Source: DATBGO01 sp036558005 (lineage in GTDB: Bacteria; Actinomycetota; Actinomycetes; Streptosporangiales; Streptosporangiaceae). Taken from it: a DNA stretch of 11,189 bases. The notes beneath the pieces are model-generated. The model ran no database searches. It saw nothing but the letters and a program-made list of their open reading frames with translations, and had not been told where the DNA came from. The stretch is taken from positions 1-11,189 of the forward strand of contig DATBGO010000382.1 in NCBI GenBank assembly GCA_036558005.1, in the 5' to 3' direction. Positions 1 through 4,652 of the stretch are shown in pieces. The first letter of the stretch is position 1, and every line of letters begins with the position of its first letter. A program made the translations under genes and the position numbers.

Positions 1-2
1 AC

Positions 3-260
3 GCGACGCTCGGCGACGCCATCGCCGACGGCACCGCGGTGCCGCGGCCGCAGCCGCCCGACCCGGCCGGGCGCCGGGCGCTGCTGCGGTACCTGCGGGA
101 CGCCAGCACCGCAGCCCGGCCGGCCGGCCTGCACGAGGCGCTGCTGGTGCTGTGGGCCAGCCAGCACCTGGAAATGCTGCGCGGGATGGAGGCGCACCTG
201 GTGGACGAGGCGGTCCGGGCCGCCACCGAGCTGAGCCGCCCGGCCGCCGCGCTGGGATAA
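3..260 (+). CDS. 3' end of an unidentified protein (possibly FUSC-like), truncated by window edge
   Basis: The reading frame is open from the first bases of the window, so the GTG at 39 is probably internal and the gene starts upstream. About 85 codons are visible, ending at a TAA at 258-260. The residues are Ala/Leu/Arg-rich and predicted mostly helical, with two amphipathic stretches (around LLRYLRDAS and HEALLVLWASQHLEML) and no membrane segment. The C-terminus, a Pro-rich linker followed by a Leu-rich helix ending in LLVLWASQHLEML, is loosely like the cytosolic tail of FUSC-family (aromatic acid exporter-like) membrane proteins of actinomycetes. That is a weak recollection, not a motif match. 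It could equally be the C-terminus of another helical protein. The next gene begins 7 nt downstream on the same strand. Confidence 0.5.
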   Translation, partial: ATLGDAIADGTAVPRPQPPDPAGRRALLRYLRDASTAARPAGLHEALLVLWASQHLEMLRGMEAHLVDEAVRAATELSRPAAALG

Positions 261-261
261 T
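256..261 (+). promoter_or_regulatory. Candidate -10 box for a leaderless start of the 268 gene
   Basis: GATAAT matches the sigma-70/SigA -10 consensus at five of six bases and contains the TAA stop of the preceding gene. Exactly six bases (cacagc) separate it from the ATG at 268. This is the spacing seen when transcription starts on the A of the start codon, as in the common leaderless genes of actinobacteria. No good Shine-Dalgarno sequence precedes that ATG (only GGGA, about 10 nt away). No convincing -35 element is visible. The downstream genes may therefore have their own promoter besides read-through. Confidence 0.4.
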
Positions 262-267
262 CACAGC

Positions 268-519
268 ATGACCGACGACGCCGCCCGCGAACGGGCCATC
301 TACCAGGCACTGAAGGCATCCGACGAGGTCGCCGCCGCGCTGCAGGCGCACCTGGTCGAAGAGCACGGCGCCGACCCGGATCGCGCCGCCGAGCCGAGCT
401 CCGCCACCAACGCGCTCAAGCTGCTCCGGCAGGCGCGCGAGCGGCTCGGCGAGGGCCTGCGCGGCATCGAGGCCGGCCGGATCGCCGAGTCGGACCAGAT
501 CTCGTTGCGCAACGGCTGA
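268..519 (+). CDS. Small acidic hypothetical protein (83 aa)
   Basis: This is an 83-residue protein with G/C-ending codons typical of the window, so it is probably a genuine gene although no family is recognised. The sequence is soluble and helical: an N-terminal helix (about residues 3-30, rich in Ala, Glu and Leu), a loop around EEHGADPDRAAEPSS (32-46), and a second Arg/Leu-rich helix (about 48-70). There are no cysteines, signal peptide or membrane segment. It sits 7 nt after the upstream gene and 11 nt before the aldolase/dehydrogenase, so all three may be co-transcribed. The ATG lacks a clear ribosome-binding site and lies six bases after a -10-like GATAAT, which suggests leaderless translation. 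A small helical binding or adaptor protein is possible but not shown. Confidence 0.65.
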   Translation: MTDDAARERAIYQALKASDEVAAALQAHLVEEHGADPDRAAEPSSATNALKLLRQARERLGEGLRGIEAGRIAESDQISLRNG

Positions 520-530
520 CCAGGCCGGCG

Positions 531-2516
531 ATGGAGAACCGCTGGGATGACGCCGAGGCCGCCCGCCACCCGGGCGATCTCGGCCAGCGGGTCTACAGCT
601 CGCGGCTGATCGGCGCGGATCCCGCGCTGGTGCTCTACGGCGGCGGGAACACCTCCGTCAAGATCAGCGAGACCGGCCTGCTCGGCCCGGCCGGGGACGT
701 GCTGTACGTCAAGGGCAGCGGGTTCGGCCTGGACGGCATCACCGAGGCCGGGTTCGCCCCGGTCCGGGCCAGCCACCTGATCGCGCTGTCGGAGCTAGAC
801 CAGCTCTCCGACCTTGAGATGGCCAGGCAGCTGCGGCTGGCCACGCTCGAGCCGGCCGCGCCCGCCCCTTCGGTGGAGGCGATCCTGCACGCGGTGCTCC
901 CGTTCCGGTACGCCGACCACGCGCACGCGGACGCGGTGATCGCGCTGACCAACACCCCGTCCGGCCCGGCGCACGTGCGGGCCGCCTACGGCGACCAGGT
1001 GCTGCTGGTGCCGTATGTGATGCCCGGCTTCGAGCTGTCCCGGCTGGTCGCCCGGATGGTCGCGGGCCAGCTCAGCCCGCGCACCCGCGGGCTGATCCTG
1101 GCCGGGCACGGGCTGTTCTCCTTCGGCGGCACCGCCCGCGAGTCCTACGGCGCCCTGATCGACCTGGTCACCATCGCCGAGGACTACCTGAAGGCGCACG
1201 GCGCCTGGGACCTGCCAGACCCGGGCGCAGGCCATCAAGGCACGGACGGGCCAGCGGGCATCGAGCTGGCCCGGCTGCGGGCCGGGCTGTCCGGGCTGGC
1301 CGGCTTCCCGCTGCTGCTGCAGCGCCAGGACGACCCGCTGGCCGCCCAGTTCGCCCGGCGGGACGACGTGGCCGGGCTGTCCCAGCAGGGCCCGGCCACG
1401 CCCGACCACGTCATCCGCACCAAGCGGGTGCCGCTGCTGGGCCAGGACGCGGACGGCTACGCCCGCGGCTACCAGGAGTACTTCAGCCAGCAGGCGGCGC
1501 GGCACCCGGACGGGGCCAGCCTGCGGATGCTGGACCCGGCGCCGCGGGTCATCCTGGACCCGGGGCTGGGCCTGTGCACGGCCGGCCGCAGGCCCGCCGA
1601 CGTGGTCGCCGCCGCCCGGATCTACCACCACACGATCGAGGTGATCCTGCGCGCCAGCGCGCTGGAACGCTGGACCGCGCTGCCGCCCGCCGACATCTTC
1701 GCCGTCGAGTACTGGGACCTGGAGCAGGCCAAGCTGCGCAGGCAGGGCGACCCGCCGGAGTTCACCGGCGAGGTCGCGGTGGTGACCGGCGCGGCCTCCG
1801 GGATCGGCCGGGCCTGCGCCCAGGCGCTGGCCGCCCGCGGCGCGGCGGTCTGCGGGCTGGACATCAGCCCGGCCGTGGAGCAGGTCCTGCCCGGCCCCGG
1901 CTACCTCGGCGTCAGCTGCGACCTGCGCAGCGAGCAGCAGGCGCAGGCCGCGCTGGAACGCGCCGCCGCCCGGTTCGGCGGCGTGGACATGCTGGTCCTG
2001 TGCGCCGGGACCTTCCCGCCGTCGGCCCGGATCGAGGCGCTGGACAGCGCGGCCTGGTCGCAGGCGTTCGCGGTCAACGCCGACGCCGCCCTGGCCCTGC
2101 TGCGGCTGGCGTTCCCGTTCCTGTGCCTGGCCCCCGGCGGCGGCCGGGTGGTGGTCATCGCGTCCAAGAACGTGCCCGCCCCCGGTCCCGGCGCCGCCGC
2201 CTACTCCGCCTCCAAGGCGGCGCTGACCCAGCTGGCCAGGGTCGCCGCGCTGGAGTGGGCGCCGCACCGGATCCGGGTCAATATCCTGCACCCGGACGCG
2301 GTGTTCGACACCGGGATGTGGACCCCGGAGATGATCGAGGAGCGGGCCGCGCAGTACGGCCTCACCCCGGCGCAGTACCGCCGGCGCAACCTGCTGGGCG
2401 CGGAGGTGACCAGCGGCGACGTGGCCGGCCTGGTGACCGCGATGTGCGGGCCGCTGTTCGCGAAGGTGACCGGCGCCCAGCTCGCCGTGGACGGCGGCAA
2501 CGAGCGGGTGATCTGA
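531..2516 (+). CDS. Bifunctional class II aldolase / short-chain dehydrogenase (RhaD/YuxG-type)
   Basis: This 661-residue fusion has the usual length for the COG3347-type family, which includes Bacillus rhamnulose-1-phosphate aldolase/lactaldehyde dehydrogenase. The N-terminal part (about 15-400) is a class II aldolase/adducin domain. It shows LYGGGNTSVK (35-44), YVKGSGFGLDGI (59-70), the metal ligands of HAH (130-132) and a later His193 in AGHGLF. The C-terminal part (about 410-661) is a short-chain dehydrogenase with the nucleotide-binding TGAASGIG (419-426) and a catalytic Ser545, Tyr558 (YSASK) and Lys562. The usual NNAG is replaced by LCAGT. By family, the aldolase cleaves a ketose 1-phosphate to dihydroxyacetone phosphate and an aldehyde, which the dehydrogenase oxidises with NAD. 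No rhamnose isomerase, kinase, transporter or regulator lies nearby, so the sugar is not fixed by context. The start is an ATG with a poor ribosome-binding site 11 nt after the small upstream gene. Confidence 0.93.
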   Translation: MENRWDDAEAARHPGDLGQRVYSSRLIGADPALVLYGGGNTSVKISETGLLGPAGDVLYVKGSGFGLDGITEAGFAPVRASHLIALSELDQLSDLEMARQLRLATLEPAAPAPSVEAILHAVLPFRYADHAHADAVIALTNTPSGPAHVRAAYGDQVLLVPYVMPGFELSRLVARMVAGQLSPRTRGLILAGHGLFSFGGTARESYGALIDLVTIAEDYLKAHGAWDLPDPGAGHQGTDGPAGIELARLRAGLSGLAGFPLLLQRQDDPLAAQFARRDDVAGLSQQGPATPDHVIRTKRVPLLGQDADGYARGYQEYFSQQAARHPDGASLRMLDPAPRVILDPGLGLCTAGRRPADVVAAARIYHHTIEVILRASALERWTALPPADIFAVEYWDLEQAKLRRQGDPPEFTGEVAVVTGAASGIGRACAQALAARGAAVCGLDISPAVEQVLPGPGYLGVSCDLRSEQQAQAALERAAARFGGVDMLVLCAGTFPPSARIEALDSAAWSQAFAVNADAALALLRLAFPFLCLAPGGGRVVVIASKNVPAPGPGAAAYSASKAALTQLARVAALEWAPHRIRVNILHPDAVFDTGMWTPEMIEERAAQYGLTPAQYRRRNLLGAEVTSGDVAGLVTAMCGPLFAKVTGAQLAVDGGNERVI

Positions 2517-2545
2517 CCGTGGCGGCGGTGGCCGCCTGATGAACC

Positions 2546-2553
2546 AGGAGGGG
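2546..2553 (+). promoter_or_regulatory. Strong ribosome-binding site deciding the FMN reductase start
   Basis: AGGAGGGG lies a few bases before the ATG at 2557, with the AGGAGG core 5 nt away. It therefore supports 2557 over the in-frame ATG at 2539, which has no Shine-Dalgarno sequence and would put this site inside the coding region. Confidence 0.8.
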
Positions 2554-2556
2554 CGA

Positions 2557-3132
2557 ATGCCCGTGCCGGTACGGATCCTGCTGATCTCGGGCAGCACCCG
2601 CGGCGAGTCGGGGAACACCGCGGCGCTGCGGACGCTGCAGGCGATCGCGCCCGCCCCGGTCACCGCCAGCCTGTACCAGGGGCTGGCCGCGCTGCCCGCG
2701 TTCAACCCCGACGATGACCACGATCCGCTGCCGCCCGCCGTGGCCGGGCTGCGGCAGCAGATCGCCGCCGCCGGCGCCGTGCTCATCTGCAGCCCGGAGT
2801 ACGCGGGCCTGATCCCGGGCAGCATGAAGAACCTGCTGGACTGGACCGTCGGCGGAACAGAGATGTCGGGCAAGCCCGTCGCCTGGATCAACGTGGCGGC
2901 CAGCGGCCGGGGCCAGGGCGCCGAGCAGGCACTGGCGACGGTGCTGGGCTATGTCGGGGCGGCGATCGTCGGGGCGGCCTGCCGCCGGCTGCCGCTGGCC
3001 CCGGGCGCCGCCGGGCCGGACGGGCTGATCGCCGATCCCGCGTTCCGCGCCGGGCTGGCCGAGGTGCTGCGGGCCATCACCGCCGCCGTCCCGGCCCGCC
3101 CGGCTGACGCGGGCCGGGACGGGCCGGGCTAG
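2557..3132 (+). CDS. NAD(P)H-dependent FMN reductase (flavodoxin fold)
   Basis: This protein of about 191 residues belongs to the NADPH-dependent FMN reductase family (PF03358), cytosolic flavoproteins that reduce flavins, quinones, chromate or azo dyes. Near the N-terminus RILLISGSTRGESGNTAAL carries the strand and phosphate-binding loop that holds FMN. The second signature, SPEYAGLIPGSMKNLLDW (about residues 76-93), is the flavin-ring-binding segment of this family, usually PEYNxSxPGxLKNxIDW. The length is normal. The start at 2557 is chosen for its ribosome-binding site; an 18-nt longer form from 2539 is possible. It follows the aldolase/dehydrogenase by 40 nt and may be read from the same transcript, but no metabolic link is obvious. 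Its last codons contain a perfect inverted repeat, and its TAG overlaps the stop codon of the opposing gene. The true substrate cannot be told from sequence. Confidence 0.9.
   Translation: MPVPVRILLISGSTRGESGNTAALRTLQAIAPAPVTASLYQGLAALPAFNPDDDHDPLPPAVAGLRQQIAAAGAVLICSPEYAGLIPGSMKNLLDWTVGGTEMSGKPVAWINVAASGRGQGAEQALATVLGYVGAAIVGAACRRLPLAPGAAGPDGLIADPAFRAGLAEVLRAITAAVPARPADAGRDGPG
3088..3120. terminator. Perfect 11-bp inverted repeat between convergent genes
   Basis: GTCCCGGCCCG (3088-3098) is exactly complementary to CGGGCCGGGAC (3110-3120), with an 11-nt loop. The hairpin lies inside the last codons of the FMN reductase gene, 9 nt before its stop. There is no T-run, so if it ends transcription it would be the U-less GC-hairpin kind seen in actinomycetes. 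A smaller stem, CCGGCC-AGCA-GGCCGG (3139-3154), lies just inside the 3' end of the opposing gene. Confidence 0.5.
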
Positions 3133-4301
3133 GACGGGCCGGCCAGCAGGCCGGTCACCAGGTCCGGCGGCAGGCCGTGGGTGTCGTGCAGGTAGTGCAG
3201 CTGCTCCGGGGTCGGCGGGCCGTCGATGCCCAGCCGCGTCAGCACCGACCGGCCGCGGTCCAGCAGGCCGGTGAACCGCCGCTGCTCGGCCAGCAGGACC
3301 CGGGTGACCTCGCCCGGGCTGGCGTTCTGCCGGAAATGGGTCAGCGTCGCGCTGATCAGCTCGGCGGGCAGGTCAGCCAGCGACCGGCCCGGGTCGTCGC
3401 GCCACAGCGTGGTCAGGGCCCGGCGGATGAGCCGGCGCGGCACGTACCCGCGGCCGGTGTTGCCCGGGCGGGCCCCGTCGGCCAGCACCACCACCGCCGA
3501 CCGCAGGTGATCGGTCACCAGCCGGAGCGGCTGCCCGCTCAGCCCCCACAGCCGCCCCAGCGCGGTCAGCCACGGCAGGAACAGGTCCGTCTCGAACACC
3601 GAGCCGGTCCCCTGCAGGAGCGCCGCCAGCCGCTCCAGGCCCATCCCGGTGTCCACGTTCGCCTGCTCCAGCGGCCGCAGGCTGCCGTCGTCCAGCCGCC
3701 GGTACCGCATGCTGACGTGGTTCCACAGCTCCGTCCAGCGCCCGTCGGTGCCCGGGGTGCCCTCCGGCGGGCCCGCCCCGGTCCAGGCGAACAGCTCCGA
3801 GTCGGGCCCGCACGGGCCGGACGGGCCGTTGGACCACCAGTTCCCCTCCCGGGTCAGCTCGACCGGGACGCCGAGGCCGGCCCAGGTCCGCGCCGATTCC
3901 TCGTCCGGGCCGAGGTCGCCGCCGCCGCCGAACACCGTCGCGTGCAGCCGGCCCTGGCTGACCCCGAACCCGCCGGTGATCAGCTCGTACCCCCAGCGCA
4001 GGCTCTGCTGGCCCGGGTAGTCGCCCAGCGACCAGGTGCCGAGCATCTCGAACACGGTCAGGTGCCAGGCGTCGCCGACCTCGTCCAGGTCGGTCGTGCG
4101 CAGGCAGCGCTGCACGTTCACCAGGCGGCGGCCGAGCGGGTGCGGGCGGCCCTCCAGGTAGGGCGTCAGCGGGTGCATGCCCGAGGTGGTGAACAGCACC
4201 GGGTCCCCCGGCGGCGGGATCAGGGTGCTGCCGGTGATGAGCTGGTGCCCGCGTTCGCGGAAGAACTCGGTGAACGTCTCGATGATCTGGGTGGTGTCCA
4301 T
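3129..4301 (-). CDS. Truncated alanyl-tRNA synthetase-like protein (catalytic core only)
   Basis: This protein of about 390 residues matches the N-terminal half of alanyl-tRNA synthetase, a class II enzyme that activates alanine with ATP and loads it on tRNA-Ala. Visible landmarks are VLFTTSGMHPLTPYLEG (35-51), CLRTTDLDEVG (66-76) and the motif 2 region HLTVFEMLGTWSLGDY (80-95). They continue with ELWNHVSMRY (191-200), NVDTGMGLERL (215-225) and motif 3 GRGYVPRRLIRRAL (283-296). It ends soon after LHDTHGLPPDL (371-381), the counterpart of YDTYGFPxDL. Full AlaRS has about 875 residues; the editing domain with its HxxxH/CxxxH zinc site and C-Ala are absent. The motif 2 Arg of E. coli (ARHH) is replaced by Trp79 with one residue missing, although my recollection is that some divergent bacterial AlaRS vary here too. 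The ATG at 4301 has AGGAAGG 8 nt upstream; a longer frame from 4436 adds low-complexity Pro/Arg sequence and is rejected. It is presumably a paralogue of a normal alaS elsewhere, which is an inference. Confidence 0.9.
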   Translation of the reverse strand: MDTTQIIETFTEFFRERGHQLITGSTLIPPPGDPVLFTTSGMHPLTPYLEGRPHPLGRRLVNVQRCLRTTDLDEVGDAWHLTVFEMLGTWSLGDYPGQQSLRWGYELITGGFGVSQGRLHATVFGGGGDLGPDEESARTWAGLGVPVELTREGNWWSNGPSGPCGPDSELFAWTGAGPPEGTPGTDGRWTELWNHVSMRYRRLDDGSLRPLEQANVDTGMGLERLAALLQGTGSVFETDLFLPWLTALGRLWGLSGQPLRLVTDHLRSAVVVLADGARPGNTGRGYVPRRLIRRALTTLWRDDPGRSLADLPAELISATLTHFRQNASPGEVTRVLLAEQRRFTGLLDRGRSVLTRLGIDGPPTPEQLHYLHDTHGLPPDLVTGLLAGPS

Positions 4302-4309
4302 GGGACGGG

Positions 4310-4316
4310 CCTTCCT
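4310..4316 (-). promoter_or_regulatory. Ribosome-binding site of the AlaRS-like gene
   Basis: On the minus strand AGGAAGG precedes the ATG at 4301 with an 8-nt gap. This fixes the start and excludes the longer frame from 4436. The same seven bases can pair with CCTTCTT (4422-4416), including one G-U pair. Confidence 0.75.
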
Positions 4317-4376
4317 GGCTGGGGGCGCGGAAACCAGCCGCGAGCGCGGCCAGGGACGGGTGACCCGGGACAGCCG

Positions 4377-4405
4377 CGCCGGCGAGCCGTTTCCGGTCGC
4401 CGGCG
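4377..4405 (-). promoter_or_regulatory. GNRA-capped hairpin in the leader of the AlaRS-like gene
   Basis: Read on the minus strand, CGCCGGCG (4405-4398) pairs with a second CGCCGGCG (4384-4377). Inside, CCG-GAAA-CGG forms a further 3-bp stem closed by a GAAA tetraloop, with an A opposite CT as the only internal bulge. The whole hairpin is 29 nt. It begins 17 nt after the stop of the candidate small reading frame (4423) and ends 60 nt before the ribosome-binding site of the AlaRS-like gene. There is no U-run, so a terminator is not evident; an attenuator or mRNA-stability element is possible. GC-rich sequence makes such stems easily, so function is unproven. Confidence 0.4.
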
Positions 4406-4422
4406 ATAAGGGCGGAAGAAGG

Positions 4423-4518
4423 TCAGGCGGCGGCAACCGGCGGGCTGATAGCTCGCGCGGCCGCGGCGGTGCCCACGGTGTCGGGGCCCAGGATGTCGGG
4501 GCCCAGGATGACCTTCAC
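4423..4518 (-). CDS. Candidate leaderless small ORF, 31 aa, Ala-rich (leader or precursor peptide)
   Basis: A GTG at 4518 opens a 31-codon frame ending in TGA at 4423, upstream of and in the same direction as the AlaRS-like gene. Its predicted peptide begins with two tandem ILGPD units (residues 4-8 and 9-13). It then has a run of four alanines (18-21) and ends in PPVAAA, giving eight alanines in 31 residues. TACCAT lies exactly six bases before the GTG, the spacing of actinobacterial leaderless starts. There is no properly spaced ribosome-binding site (GGGAG is 1 nt away). Against it: a few codons such as CGA, GCT and GTT are unlike the window's strongly G/C-ending use, Ala codons are common by chance at this GC content, and no family is recognised. 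It could be an attenuation leader sensing Ala-tRNA, a small secreted or modified peptide, or nothing. Confidence 0.3.
   Translation of the reverse strand: MKVILGPDILGPDTVGTAAAARAISPPVAAA
4479..4510. repeat. 15-bp tandem direct repeat, 2.1 copies
   Basis: TGTCGGGGCCCAGGA occurs twice in direct succession (4479-4493 and 4494-4508), followed by TG of a third copy. The period is a multiple of three. On the minus strand it produces the duplicated ILGPD in the candidate small reading frame, so the duplication keeps that frame open. Confidence 0.85.
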
Positions 4519-4524
4519 GCTCCC

Positions 4525-4530
4525 ATGGTA
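4525..4530 (-). promoter_or_regulatory. Candidate -10 box (TACCAT) for the AlaRS-like transcript
   Basis: On the minus strand TACCAT fits the actinobacterial TANNNT -10 pattern and is followed after six bases by the GTG of the small reading frame, predicting a transcription start at 4518. The -35 region at a 17-bp spacing (TCGGCG, 4553-4548) is weak. If correct, the AlaRS-like gene has a leader of about 217 nt. Confidence 0.4.
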
Positions 4531-4554
4531 CCGGCGGGGCTGGCCGGCGCCGAG

Positions 4555-4564
4555 CGGTTAACCG
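4555..4564. promoter_or_regulatory. 10-bp palindrome CGGTTAACCG between divergent genes
   Basis: This perfect palindrome has the only TTAA core in the 351-bp divergent spacer. It lies about 25 bp upstream of the candidate -10 box of the leftward transcript and 88 bp before the rightward lipoprotein gene. It is a reasonable operator candidate for a dimeric regulator, but no regulator gene lies in the window. The rest of 4565-4639 holds only short GC palindromes such as CCCGCAGCGCGGG. Confidence 0.3.
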
Positions 4565-4652
4565 GGCCGGACGTGTGGTGGCCCGCAGCGCGGGCATGCT
4601 GGCCCCAGCGGCCCGGTGCTGACCCGAGGCGGGCTGACCGGGGGGAGATCTG

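Noticed and set aside
1574..2539. 321-codon plus-strand frame inside the aldolase/dehydrogenase
   Set aside because: It is an out-of-frame shadow of the dehydrogenase domain, dominated by Arg, Gly and Ala.
795..2891. 698-codon open frame on the minus strand
   Set aside because: It lies wholly opposite the aldolase/dehydrogenase and FMN reductase genes, is low-complexity Gly/Arg/Ala/Gln sequence without any motif, and is the expected stop-poor mirror frame at this GC content.
3177..4409. 410-codon open frame on the plus strand
   Set aside because: It is antisense to the AlaRS-like gene, which has clear family motifs; its translation is repetitive Arg/Gln/Pro/Ala.
4302..4436. 45-residue N-terminal extension of the AlaRS-like protein
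   Set aside because: It is Pro/Arg-rich without family similarity, whereas the ATG at 4301 has a good ribosome-binding site and matches where AlaRS proteins begin.
4302..4560. T-box riboswitch in the AlaRS-like leader
   Set aside because: I see no conserved T-box sequence and no terminator with a U-run; only a simple hairpin is supported.
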